A DNA stretch of 64,000 bases from Roseateles asaccharophilus (GTDB lineage Bacteria; Pseudomonadota; Gammaproteobacteria; Burkholderiales; Burkholderiaceae_C), in assembly GCF_004362405.1 (NCBI RefSeq), contig NZ_SNXE01000002.1, forward strand, positions 248,001 to 312,000, in the 5' to 3' direction. The position numbers and the translations under genes are program-made. Of the stretch, positions 36,814 to 45,607 are shown piece by piece (position 1 is the first letter of the stretch; every line of letters begins with the position of its first letter). Under the pieces are notes generated by a model. That model did not search any database. It saw only the letters and a program-made list of their open reading frames with translations, and was not told the DNA's origin.

Positions 36814-36824
36814 GGAGAAGCAAT

Positions 36825-37463
36825 ATGGCCTGGACCCAAGACCAGATGGCCGCCCGTGCGGCCCAGGAGCTGCAGGACGGCTTCTACGTGAACCTCGGCA
36901 TCGGCATCCCGACGCTGGTGGCCAACCATGTGCCCGACCATATCGAGGTCTGGCTGCAGAGCGAGAACGGCATGCTGGGCATCGGCCCTTTCCCCTATGA
37001 GGACGAGGTGGATGCCGACCTGATCAATGCCGGCAAGCAGACCGTCACCACCATCAAGGGCTCGTCCATCTTCGGCAGCCATGACAGCTTTGCCATGATC
37101 CGGGGCGGCAAGATCAATCTGTCCATCCTGGGCGCCATGCAGGTCACGGCCAAGGGTGATCTGGCCAACTGGATGATTCCCGGCAAGATGGTCAAGGGCA
37201 TGGGCGGCGCCATGGACCTGGTGGCCGGCGTCAAGCGCGTGATCGTGCTGATGGAACACGTGGCCAAGAAGAAGGACGGCAGCGAAGACCTGAAGATCCT
37301 GCCCGAGTGCACCCTGCCGCTGACCGGCAAGGGCGTGGTGGACCGCATCATCACCGATCTGGGCGTGATGGACGTGACTCCCGAAGGGCTTAAGCTTGTG
37401 GAGCTGGCCGAAGGCGTGACGCGCGAGCACATCCAGAGTAAGACCGGCGTGCCCTTGATCTGA
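36825..37463 (+). CDS. scoB: 3-oxoacid CoA-transferase, subunit B
   Basis: A 212-residue beta subunit with [15 protein letters not shown] and the catalytic glutamate in [14 protein letters not shown], which forms the glutamyl-CoA intermediate. [19 protein letters not shown] is also family-typical. ATG 36825 is preceded by TGAGGAGAAG. Together with ScoA it forms the active complex. The operon closes with a strong terminator. Confidence 0.95.
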   Translation: MAWTQDQMAARAAQELQDGFYVNLGIGIPTLVANHVPDHIEVWLQSENGMLGIGPFPYEDEVDADLINAGKQTVTTIKGSSIFGSHDSFAMIRGGKINLSILGAMQVTAKGDLANWMIPGKMVKGMGGAMDLVAGVKRVIVLMEHVAKKKDGSEDLKILPECTLPLTGKGVVDRIITDLGVMDVTPEGLKLVELAEGVTREHIQSKTGVPLI

Positions 37464-37488
37464 GCACCCGGCAAGCTCGCCCTGCCCG

Positions 37489-37517
37489 AAGGGCCCGTGG
37501 CAACACGGGCCCTTTTC
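37489..37517 (+). terminator. Terminator after scoAB
   Basis: An 11-bp stem AAGGGCCCGTG/CACGGGCCCTT with a GCAA loop (37489-37514), followed by TTCTC. Confidence 0.88.
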
Positions 37518-37564
37518 TCATGGCGTCTCGCTCATGCGCCCTCGCCCCCGGCACTGCCGACCTG

Positions 37565-38584
37565 CTAAAGCCCGCAGCTCACGCCGCCTGTGCCACGCAG
37601 CCGCAGCCGCAGGCTGGAACCCGTCGCCAGCGCGGCCCATTCGGGCTGGGGCAGCTCGCAGCGCCACGCCTGTCCGTCCGGACCCTGCAGCTGCAGTTCA
37701 TAGCGTTCCCGGCCCGTAGTCAGGCGCTGCTGGCCCAGCTGGGCTACGCTGCCGGGCTCCCAGCGCTGGCTCAGGCTGGGAGCGGGCCATTGCGGCTCTT
37801 GCTGGGGCAGCGTGCCACGCCATGTTTCGCTGCGAAGCGGCTGCCAGCGCTTGATGCGGTAGTCGCAGCGCGCTGCATAGACAGGCTCGCTGCGCCAGCG
37901 GGTCTGGCATTCCTCACGCTTGACGAAGCTGCCGTCCCCGCGGTCCTCGCGCACGGTGTGGCAGCTCTGCCCGTCCTCCACCTCGCGGCTGCCACGCTGG
38001 GCCTGGTAGCGCGAGACATGGTAGGCGTCGGCGGGCAGATCCTCGCACCAGTCGCTGGCCGATTGAGCCTGGTACTGCTCCACCACGACGCTGCGGCTCC
38101 AGCTCTGGCCCACCACCGTGGCCGAGACCTCGCGCTCGAACAGATAGAGCGCCAGCCAGCCCAGAAGCAGGGCCGCCATGCCCGCGAGCAGCCAGCGCCC
38201 CCAGGTGCGTCGTGTCGGGGGCGGGCTGGGCGCGGCCTGCGCCGTCGCCGCCGCCGCAGGCTGCTTGGCTTCGGGGGCGGGCGGGGGCGATGCGGTATCC
38301 GACACCCGCCTGACCTCGCCATGACCTTCACGCGGGGCGCCGCAGTGCGTGCAGAAGCTTGCGGCCGCGGAATTCGCCGCCTCGCAGTAGCCACAGGGCC
38401 AATCGGCGCCCACATAGCGGTGGCCTTGCACTTCCACCTCCTGGCCTTCGGGCGGGAAGTAGCGCTGCTCGGGGTCCTGGGCCGCACCGCAGTGGGGGCA
38501 AAAGCGCTGCGTGAGGGCCCGCAGGTCCCGGGTCTGGCACTTGGAACAGCGCCAGAGCATCTGGTAGGCGATGGGCTCGGACAT
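37565..38584 (-). CDS. Membrane protein with two N-terminal zinc ribbons
   Basis: A 339-residue protein. Two CxxC...CxxC zinc-ribbon pairs come first (residues about 12-35: CSKCQTRD...FCPHCGAAQD; about 62-85: CGYCEAANSAAASFCTHCGAP). A Pro/Ala linker and one transmembrane helix follow (about 130-150; WLLAGMAALLLGWLALYLF). A 190-residue extracytoplasmic domain has several cysteines (DWCEDLP, QSCHTV, EECQTRW, ARCDYR), probably disulfide-bonded. The ribbons would face the cytosol. ATG 38584 is chosen because the first ribbon follows at once. No known function. Confidence 0.75.
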   Translation of the reverse strand: MSEPIAYQMLWRCSKCQTRDLRALTQRFCPHCGAAQDPEQRYFPPEGQEVEVQGHRYVGADWPCGYCEAANSAAASFCTHCGAPREGHGEVRRVSDTASPPPAPEAKQPAAAATAQAAPSPPPTRRTWGRWLLAGMAALLLGWLALYLFEREVSATVVGQSWSRSVVVEQYQAQSASDWCEDLPADAYHVSRYQAQRGSREVEDGQSCHTVREDRGDGSFVKREECQTRWRSEPVYAARCDYRIKRWQPLRSETWRGTLPQQEPQWPAPSLSQRWEPGSVAQLGQQRLTTGRERYELQLQGPDGQAWRCELPQPEWAALATGSSLRLRLRGTGGVSCGL

Positions 38585-38768
38585 GGGGCGTGATTGTGGC
38601 GCCCGCACATCCCACGCCCTGGCCCCCTTGCGGGGGAGGCATGGCTTCGGCCCCGCTGTGTCGGCATGCATCGGACGTAAGAGTCTGTCAGCTCGCGGGT
38701 TCAAGCCCGGTGAACTTGCCTACAGTCCAGGGCGCAATCTCAGCCGGCTAGCCAGGAGCCCTCACACC

Positions 38769-40529
38769 ATGATCGAAGAAGCAGAGACCTTGCTTGTCCG
38801 TGCGGGCGATGCAGCACAAGATGAATCCACGCCCGGGGCGCTCCCGCGTGCCGGCCTGAGTGGCAGTCTGGGTAGTAGCCTGAGTACCAGCCTGGGTGCG
38901 GGCCTGCTCCTCAGCGCTTGTGGTGGTGGTGGCGGCGGTGACGAGACGACGCCCACGACCGCACCGTCTGCGCCGCCCAGCCCCAGTTCGCCCGCGCCGG
39001 CGCCACTGCCCGCTCCCAGCGATGCCCAGGCCGCCCGCTTTCTCGCCATGGCCGGCTTTGCGGCCAGCGCGAGCGAGGTGGCAAACGTCAAGGCCCAGGG
39101 TTATGCCGCCTGGCTGGAGGCTCAGTTCGCCCTGCCGCGCAGCCAGTCCCATTACGACTGGATGGTGGCCAGGGGCTATGCGGTGGACGCCAATCGCGAC
39201 AGCTTCAATGGCACCGACAACAGCCTGTGGCGCAAGCTGATCGGCTCGCCGGACCAGCTGCGTCAGCGCGTTGCGCTGGCCTTGTCCGAGATCTTTGTGG
39301 TCTCCATGGCAGGCCTGCCCGTGATGTGGCGGGGCTTTGTGGCCGCGGCCTATATGGACTGGCTGGAAGAACATGCCTTTGGCAACTACCGCCAGCTCAT
39401 CGAGGCGGTGAGCCTGTCGCCGGCCATGGGCGTCTACCTGAATATGCGCGGCAACCGCAGGGAGGACACGAGCACCGGCCGGGTCCCCGACGAGAACTAC
39501 GCCCGGGAGCTGATGCAGCTCTTCACCATCGGACTGGTGCAGCTCAATCCCGATGGCAGCCCCAAGCTGGGTGCCGATGGCAAGCCGCTGGAAACCTATA
39601 CCCAGGCCCAGATCAGCGAGCTGGCGCGCGTGCTGACGGGCTGGGAGTTTGACAACGCCCTGCGCGACGACCCCGGCTATGCCCGTCGCCCCATGATCCA
39701 TGTGGCCAGCCGCTTCTCCGTCGGGGCCAAGAAGGTGCTGGATGTGGATATTCCCGCCAGCGCCGATGGACCCACCGCCCTGCGCACCGTGCTGGACACC
39801 CTGGCCAGCCATCCCAATGTCGGCCCCTTCATCGGGCGACAGCTAATCCAGCGCCTGGTCTGCTCCAACCCCAGTCCCGCCTATGTGCAGCGGGTCAGCG
39901 CCGCCTTCAACGACAATGGCAGCGGTCAGCGCGGCGATATGAAGGCGGTGCTGCGCGCCGTTCTGCTGGACCCGGAGGCGCTGAGCCCGGCCAGCAGCAA
40001 TGCCGGCGGCAAGCTGCGCGAGCCGGTGCAGCGCTTTGTGCAATGGGCGCGCAGCGTGGGCCTGAGCTCGCCCACCGAGCTGTGGAATGTGGGCAATCTC
40101 TCCGACCCCGCCACACGCCTGGGGCAGAGCCCTCTGAGGGCGCCCTCGGTCTTCAACTTCTTCAGACCCGGCTATGTGCCGCCCAACTCGGCCCTGGGCG
40201 AGGCCGGCATCACCGCGCCGGAGTTCCAGCTCTGCAACGAGAGCACGGTGGCGGGCTACCTCAACTTCATGCAGACCGTGATCGTGAACGGTGTGGGCGA
40301 GCTCAAGCCCAGCTATGCCAGCGAGCTGAGCCTGGCCAACGACGTGCCTGCCCTGGTCGCCAAATGGGCGGAGCTGCTGGCCGGCGAGGGCCTGGGCGCC
40401 AGCACCCGGGCCGCCATTGCCAGCGCCGTGGGCAGCATCTCGGCCAGCACGGACAGCGGGCGGCTCAACCGGGTGCACGCCACCCTGCTGCTCATTCTGG
40501 CCAGCCCCGAGTACCAGATCCAGAAGTGA
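38769..40529 (+). CDS. DUF1800 domain protein, probable lipoprotein
   Basis: A 586-residue protein of the DUF1800 family, which is always exported and usually encoded beside a DUF1501 protein, as here. The N-terminus is odd: about 45 residues, acidic at first (MIEEAETLLVRAGDAAQDES) then Ser/Gly/Leu-rich, precede a lipobox-like LLSAC (C51), followed by GGGGGGDETTPTTAPSAPP. Core motifs include ARFLAMAGFAASASEV, QRVALALSEIFVVS, ENYARELMQLFTIGLVQLNPDG and VGPFIGRQLIQRLV. The biochemical role of the family is not established. It lies 13 bases before the DUF1501 gene. Confidence 0.85.
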   Translation: MIEEAETLLVRAGDAAQDESTPGALPRAGLSGSLGSSLSTSLGAGLLLSACGGGGGGDETTPTTAPSAPPSPSSPAPAPLPAPSDAQAARFLAMAGFAASASEVANVKAQGYAAWLEAQFALPRSQSHYDWMVARGYAVDANRDSFNGTDNSLWRKLIGSPDQLRQRVALALSEIFVVSMAGLPVMWRGFVAAAYMDWLEEHAFGNYRQLIEAVSLSPAMGVYLNMRGNRREDTSTGRVPDENYARELMQLFTIGLVQLNPDGSPKLGADGKPLETYTQAQISELARVLTGWEFDNALRDDPGYARRPMIHVASRFSVGAKKVLDVDIPASADGPTALRTVLDTLASHPNVGPFIGRQLIQRLVCSNPSPAYVQRVSAAFNDNGSGQRGDMKAVLRAVLLDPEALSPASSNAGGKLREPVQRFVQWARSVGLSSPTELWNVGNLSDPATRLGQSPLRAPSVFNFFRPGYVPPNSALGEAGITAPEFQLCNESTVAGYLNFMQTVIVNGVGELKPSYASELSLANDVPALVAKWAELLAGEGLGASTRAAIASAVGSISASTDSGRLNRVHATLLLILASPEYQIQK

Positions 40530-40542
40530 GGCCCAGACCATC

Positions 40543-41952
40543 ATGAACAGCCTGAACAACAAGCGCATCGGGGTGGCGGCTCATGAGCGCCGCGAGTTTC
40601 TGCGGCGGGCCTCGGCCCTGGGCCTAGCCGGCGCGGCCGCGCCCTGGGCGCTGAATCTAGCCGCCCTGGGTGAGGCGGCGGCGCAGAGCGCGCCCCAGGA
40701 CTACAAGGCCCTGGTCTGCGTCTTTCTGTATGGGGGGAATGACCATGGCAATACCCTGGTGCCCTATGACGCCGCCAGCCACGCGGCCTATGCCCAGATC
40801 CGCCAGACCCTGGCCACGCCGCGGGATGCGCTGACCGCCACTCTGCTCAATCCGGCCGCGCCCCTGCCCGACGGCCGCCAGATGGCGCTGGCCCCCCAGA
40901 TGGGTCGGCTGCGTGCGGTCTTTGACGCCGGGCGGCTGGGCGTGCTGCTGAACGTGGGCACCCTGATCCAGCCCACCAGCCTGGCCCAGTACAAGGCGCA
41001 GAGCGTGCCACTGCCGCCCAAGCTCTTCTCCCACAATGACCAGCAAAGCGTCTGGCAGTCGGCCCGGCCTGAAGGTGCCACCAGCGGCTGGGGCGGGCGC
41101 ATGGGCGACCTTTTTCTCAACAGCAACGCCACCAGCACCTTCACCTGCATCAATGCCTCGGGCAATGCGGTCTTCATGGCCGGTCAGCAGGCGGTGCAGT
41201 ACCAGATCTCCAGCAGCGGTGCGGTGGCCATCAATGGCGTGACCAAGCCCTTGTTCGGCTCCCAGGCCTGTGCCGATGCGCTGCGCAGCCTGATCACGGC
41301 CCCGCGCACACACTGGATGGAGCAGGAGCTCAACCGTGTCACCAGCCGCTCGGTCACGGCCCAGGCCACGGTCAGTGCCGCCCTGGCCAGCCTGCCGGCC
41401 CTGCAGACCAGCTTCCCGACCGGCAACAGCCTGGCCGCCCAGCTGCAAATGGTGGCGCGCTTGATCGGCTCCCGCAGCACCCTGGGTGCGCGCCGCCAGG
41501 TCTTCTTCGTCTCCCTGGGGGGCTTCGATCTGCATGATTTCCTGGCCGACCAGCATCCTGGCCTGCTCAGCAATGTCAGCGAGGCGCTCGGCGCCTTCCA
41601 TGACGCGCTGCTGGAACTCGGCGTGATCAACCAGGTCACCACCTTCACCGCCTCGGACTTCGGCCGCACCCTCAGCAGCAACGGCGACGGGTCCGACCAT
41701 GGCTGGGGCAGCCACCATCTGCTGATGGGCGGCGCGCTCAAGCCCCGCAGCTTCTTTGGCCAGCTGCCCTCGGTGAGCGTGAACGGCCCCGATGATGTGG
41801 GGCAGGGGCGGCTCCTGCCCACCACCTCGGTGGATCAGCTGGGCGCCACATTGGCGAGCTGGATGGGGGTGGGCGACAGCGCACTTGCCAGCGTGCTGCC
41901 CAATATCGGCAATTACAGCCAGCGCAGCCTGCCCATCTTCGCCACGGCTTGA
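40543..41952 (+). CDS. DUF1501 domain protein with Tat signal
   Basis: A 469-residue protein of the DUF1501 family (sulfatase/alkaline-phosphatase-like fold). The N-terminus has a twin-arginine signal (RREFLRRASALGLAGAAAPWAL; cleavage near AAAQS), implying export in folded form, possibly with a metal. Core motifs are LVCVFLYGGNDHGNTLVPYD, SHNDQQSVWQ, FFVSLGGFDLHDF and TFTASDFGRTLSSNGDGSDHGWGSHHL, the last two rich in metal-ligand-type His/Asp. It is translated right after DUF1800; the pair probably works together at the cell envelope. Confidence 0.88.
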   Translation: MNSLNNKRIGVAAHERREFLRRASALGLAGAAAPWALNLAALGEAAAQSAPQDYKALVCVFLYGGNDHGNTLVPYDAASHAAYAQIRQTLATPRDALTATLLNPAAPLPDGRQMALAPQMGRLRAVFDAGRLGVLLNVGTLIQPTSLAQYKAQSVPLPPKLFSHNDQQSVWQSARPEGATSGWGGRMGDLFLNSNATSTFTCINASGNAVFMAGQQAVQYQISSSGAVAINGVTKPLFGSQACADALRSLITAPRTHWMEQELNRVTSRSVTAQATVSAALASLPALQTSFPTGNSLAAQLQMVARLIGSRSTLGARRQVFFVSLGGFDLHDFLADQHPGLLSNVSEALGAFHDALLELGVINQVTTFTASDFGRTLSSNGDGSDHGWGSHHLLMGGALKPRSFFGQLPSVSVNGPDDVGQGRLLPTTSVDQLGATLASWMGVGDSALASVLPNIGNYSQRSLPIFATA

Positions 41953-41965
41953 GGCGTTTTTCCGC

Positions 41966-43069
41966 TCAGGGCAGCGTGCGAAGGCCCACCCAGCTGGAGC
42001 CCTCATGCTGGCCGGCCCGCAGCCTGAGCTTGAAGCCGCCCAGATCGAGATCGCCGATCGCGTCCAGGCCGGCCACGAGGCTGTCGCGACTCAGGGGCGG
42101 CTTGGCGCGGCGCAGGCCCTCGACCAGCACCCGGGCCGCCATGTAGCCCTCCAGGCTGATGGAGTCAAACTGCCGATCGCCCGCCTCGCTCATGGCCTGC
42201 TGGTAGTCGGCGACCAGGGGCAGGCTGCGATCCAGGGCATTGGGAACGACCTGGGCAATAGTCAGTCGGCCACGGGGCAGCTTGGCGAGAGCCTTTTGCA
42301 AATGCTCCAAGCCGGCGAAGGACAGCGCATAGAAACGGCCTTCAAAGCCCGCGTCACGCGCGCTCTGCACGAAGGCGATCGTGCTCGCGTAGCTGCTGAC
42401 GACGAAGATGGCATCGGCGGGCTGCTGCCGGACCAGGGTCTGGGTGGCTTGGGCCACTTCGGCGCTATTGCGTCGTATCGTGTCGCTGGCCAGCACCTGA
42501 ATGCCCTGGGCCTGGGCGGCTTGGCGTATGGCCTCCAGGCCGGCACGTCCGAAAAGGTCGGCCTGATACACCACATTCAGGCTGCGCACGCCCTCGAGCT
42601 TCATGGCGGTGGCGAGCTGGCGAGCCTCCTCCACATAGCTGGCGCGGACATTGAAGACCAGGGGGTTGTGGGGCTCGCGCAGCACGCTCGCGCCTGTATA
42701 GGCCGCCACCAAGGGAATGCCATGGCGGCGCACATAGGGCAGGGCCATGCGGCTGGTGGGCGTGCCCACATAGCCGAACAGGGCCAGCACCGTGGGGTCT
42801 TCCGCCAGCTTGCGGGTATTGGCCTCGGCACGGTCCGCCTCGTAGGCATCGTCCAGCAGTTGCAACCGCAGCGGCCGACCAGCCAGGCCGCCCTGCGCAT
42901 TGAACTGACGGAAATAGGCCTTGGCGCCGGCATGAAAGCGCTGGCCCAGCCCGGCCGCCGGGCCGCTGAGCGCGGCCGATGCGCCGATACGGATCTCGTC
43001 CAGGGCCAGCCCCAGCTGGGGGGCCAGCCCCAGCAGCAGGCAGGCTATCCATCGGGCGAGTGCAGTCAT
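41966..43069 (-). CDS. Type 1 periplasmic substrate-binding protein
   Basis: A 367-residue exported protein (signal peptide to about residue 23, LGLAPQLGLA) of the branched-chain amino acid/LivJ-type family: EIRIGASAALSGPAAGLGQRFHAGAKAYFRQFNAQGGLAGRPLRLQLLDDAYEADRAEANTRKL. No livHMGF permease or ATPase genes are adjacent. Orphan proteins like this are common in Burkholderiales, sometimes feeding a signalling protein. Ligand unknown. Confidence 0.85.
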   Translation of the reverse strand: MTALARWIACLLLGLAPQLGLALDEIRIGASAALSGPAAGLGQRFHAGAKAYFRQFNAQGGLAGRPLRLQLLDDAYEADRAEANTRKLAEDPTVLALFGYVGTPTSRMALPYVRRHGIPLVAAYTGASVLREPHNPLVFNVRASYVEEARQLATAMKLEGVRSLNVVYQADLFGRAGLEAIRQAAQAQGIQVLASDTIRRNSAEVAQATQTLVRQQPADAIFVVSSYASTIAFVQSARDAGFEGRFYALSFAGLEHLQKALAKLPRGRLTIAQVVPNALDRSLPLVADYQQAMSEAGDRQFDSISLEGYMAARVLVEGLRRAKPPLSRDSLVAGLDAIGDLDLGGFKLRLRAGQHEGSSWVGLRTLP

Positions 43070-43131
43070 GAATCCGCTCAGGCGACCCCAGGGGCCGAGA
43101 TATCCAGTCTAAGCCCTGGCGCTGTGCATGA

Positions 43132-44325
43132 TCAGCGCATATTGCCGCTCCGGGACGTCAGCTGGGTGGCGATGGCCGCCTTCAGCGGCGGCAGGGCCTG
43201 GGCCAGTCGCAGCACGCCGTGGCGCAGCAGGCGGGCCGGCGCGCGCTCGTCGGTAAAGAGCTTCACCACCGCGTTGGTGCCCTGATAGAGGTGCCAGGTG
43301 TCGCGTCGATGGCCGGCGCCGTAGCGCAAGAGGGGCGCGGGCGCGCCGAGCGCTTCGCGCGAGGCCGCCAGCTCCCGTGCCAGGCGCTGCACGCCATAGA
43401 GACCGAAGTTGTAGCCATGCGCGGTGACCGGGTGCATGCCCACGGCGGCATCCCCGATCAGGGCCAGGCGCTGCGCGGCGAAGCGGTGGGCATAGGTGGC
43501 GACCAGCGGGTAGTGGTGGCGTGGCCCGGCCAGACGCAGCTGACCCAGCCGGCCCTGGCTGTGCCGCTGCACCCACGCCAGCCAGCGGGAATCGTCCCAG
43601 CCGCGCTGGAGCTCGGCCTGGTCGGTGGGCAGGGTCAGCACCAGGGAGCTCAGCCGGGGCGACAGGCCGCCCAGGGGCAGCCAGGCCATGGTGTGGCCGT
43701 GGTGGAAGCACTCCAGCGCCTGATCCCGGTGGGGCAGCTCATGCTCGATGCGGGCCAGCAGCACCGAGCGGCCGAAGTCCCGCATTTCCGCGCCTATGCC
43801 TGCCTGCCGGCGCAGGCTGGAAAAGCGGCTGTCGGCGGCAATGATCAGCGGGGCGTGCAGCGTCTCCCCGCTCTCCAGGCTGACGCGGGCTTGCGCGCCG
43901 TCCAGATGCAGGGCCTTGACCCGCACCCCGGCGCGCAACTGCGCCGGCGGCCGGCGCTGCAGACCCTGCCAGGCAATGCGGCGCAGCCAGTGATTGGGCA
44001 CCAGGACCCCCAGGGGGCTGCGCGCATCGGCAAAGTGCAGGGACTGGTCGGCCCGACCATTGAAGACCCTGGCCTCGCGCAAGGGGGAGATGGCCTCGGG
44101 TGGCAGGTCTTGCCAGGCGCCAAGCTGCTGCAGGATTCCCATGCCGCGGTGGGTCAGTGCGATCTCGCGGCCATCCTCGGGGGGCTCGGACAGCTGGTCC
44201 ACGGGCGCGGCCTCCAGCACGGTGCTGGCGATGCCTGCATCGGCCAGGGCACAGGCCATGGACAGGCCGGCGGGGCCACCGCCGACGATGATCACGCTGG
44301 AGCAGGAACTGGCAGATGAGGACAT
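43132..44325 (-). CDS. UbiH-family FAD-dependent monooxygenase (UbiM-like)
   Basis: A 397-residue flavoprotein hydroxylase. The FAD Rossmann motif VIIVGGGPAGLSMACALADAG starts near residue 12. DGREIALTHRGMGILQQLGAW is typical of ubiquinone hydroxylases, and GDAAVGMHPVTAHGYNFGLYG is the second FAD motif. The HPVTAHG variant, in place of the usual HPxAGQG, recalls UbiM, which hydroxylates the ubiquinone ring at one or more positions. It could alternatively act on another aromatic. ATG 44325 lies just before the Rossmann motif. The three-residue spacing and motifs are intact. Confidence 0.8.
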   Translation of the reverse strand: MSSSASSCSSVIIVGGGPAGLSMACALADAGIASTVLEAAPVDQLSEPPEDGREIALTHRGMGILQQLGAWQDLPPEAISPLREARVFNGRADQSLHFADARSPLGVLVPNHWLRRIAWQGLQRRPPAQLRAGVRVKALHLDGAQARVSLESGETLHAPLIIAADSRFSSLRRQAGIGAEMRDFGRSVLLARIEHELPHRDQALECFHHGHTMAWLPLGGLSPRLSSLVLTLPTDQAELQRGWDDSRWLAWVQRHSQGRLGQLRLAGPRHHYPLVATYAHRFAAQRLALIGDAAVGMHPVTAHGYNFGLYGVQRLARELAASREALGAPAPLLRYGAGHRRDTWHLYQGTNAVVKLFTDERAPARLLRHGVLRLAQALPPLKAAIATQLTSRSGNMR

Positions 44326-44448
44326 GAAACGGACGCGCCGCCCCGGGGGCGGCGCGGCAGGGCACACAGGGCTGCCCAGGCTAAGGGCAAAGCGTTGGGG
44401 CCGCCTTGACCCAGCGCAGAGCCCAGGCGCGTCGAGCGCCTCAGCGCC

Positions 44449-44952
44449 TCAGCGCCGCCGATCGCGGCTCAGCAGGCCCCAGAGGCTGGCCAGGCCCAGC
44501 AGCAGGAACAGGGCGGCGCTCCAGAGCTCGTAGGGCAGACCCAGCAGGCGGTAGGCGGCGGCCTCGGCGCAGTTGGCCGTGATCATGAAGACCGGGGGCC
44601 AGAGCTCCTCCAGATTGAGCCAGGTCACCATGCGGTCGGCCAGGGTCATGGCGCAGGAGGCCATCTTGGAGGCCACATCATGCTGGTAGTAGGCGGCAGC
44701 CAAGCCGGCGCCGGCCAGGGCGATGATGAGCACAAAGCTCAGCAGGCGCGCCGGGCGCCAGCGCTGGAGCAGCCAGCCCAGGGCGGCCACGGCGCCGATC
44801 AGCAGGAAGATGCCGCGCTGCATCACGCACCAGGCGCAGGGATTGACCTGGAACTGGTGCTGGGCGACCAGGGCAATGCCCACACCGCCGAAGGCGGCCA
44901 GGGCGATGCCCGCCAGCAGCCGGGCCGGCAGCTTGGAGGGACGGGCGTACAT
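44449..44952 (-). CDS. dsbB: Disulfide bond formation protein DsbB
   Basis: A 167-residue inner-membrane protein with four helices that reoxidises DsbA and passes electrons to ubiquinone. The first redox pair is CAWC (NPCAWCVMQRG, about residues 39-42); the second is the pair in MASCAMTLADR and ITANCAEAAAY. Length and topology match the family. Its ATG shares one base with the RidA gene's stop. Confidence 0.94.
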   Translation of the reverse strand: MYARPSKLPARLLAGIALAAFGGVGIALVAQHQFQVNPCAWCVMQRGIFLLIGAVAALGWLLQRWRPARLLSFVLIIALAGAGLAAAYYQHDVASKMASCAMTLADRMVTWLNLEELWPPVFMITANCAEAAAYRLLGLPYELWSAALFLLLGLASLWGLLSRDRRR

Positions 44953-45431
44953 CAGGCCTCCGGCTGGACCTCGACCACCAGGTCGATCTCCACGCAGGCG
45001 CCCATGGGGATCTGGGCCACACCAAAGGCGCTGCGCGCATGGGCGCCCACCTCGGGGCCGAAGACCTCGGCCAAGAGCTCGGAGGCGCCATTGGTCACCA
45101 GATGCTGTTCGGTGAAGTCGGGCGTGCTGTTGACCAGGCTCATCAGCTTGACGATGCGCTTGATCTTGCCCAGATCGCCCACGGCGGCGTGCAGGGTGCC
45201 CATCAGATCGATGGCGATGGCGCGGGCCGCGGCCTTGCCCGTGGCCGTGTCCACATCACGACCCAGCTGGCCCACCCAGGGCTTGCCGTCCTTCTTGGCG
45301 ATATGGCCGGAGATGAAGAGCAGATTGCCGCTGCGCACAAAGGGCACATAGGCGGCCACCGGCACGGCCAGCGGGGGCAGGGTGATGCCCAGCTGCTGCA
45401 GGCTTTCGTAGATGGGGGAGGTCTGGCTCAT
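44952..45431 (-). CDS. RidA/YjgF-family protein
   Basis: A 159-residue YjgF/YER057c/UK114-family protein (LFISGHIAKKDGKPWVGQLGRDVDTATGKAAARAIAIDLMGTLHAAVGDLGKIKRIVKLMSLVNS). RidA deaminates reactive enamine/imine intermediates. This longer subfamily lacks the canonical C-terminal arginine-containing motif of archetypal RidA in the form I would expect, so the deaminase activity is uncertain. ATG 45431 fits the subfamily's length. Paired with dsbB and divergent from comEC. Confidence 0.85.
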   Translation of the reverse strand: MSQTSPIYESLQQLGITLPPLAVPVAAYVPFVRSGNLLFISGHIAKKDGKPWVGQLGRDVDTATGKAAARAIAIDLMGTLHAAVGDLGKIKRIVKLMSLVNSTPDFTEQHLVTNGASELLAEVFGPEVGAHARSAFGVAQIPMGACVEIDLVVEVQPEA

Positions 45432-45607
45432 GATGCGTTGGTTGGGGGCGGGGCCCCGGGCTGACAGTGCTGGCGCGCATCCTACACCGCCCTCCCGCTC
45501 GGAACGAACCACTGGCATGGCCATGCCATTCGTGGGGCAGGGCTGGTTCCGGCGCGCATCTGGCGCTAGAAATGTGACTGCAGCAGGCTTGCAGGGGAGG
45601 GCCGCAG

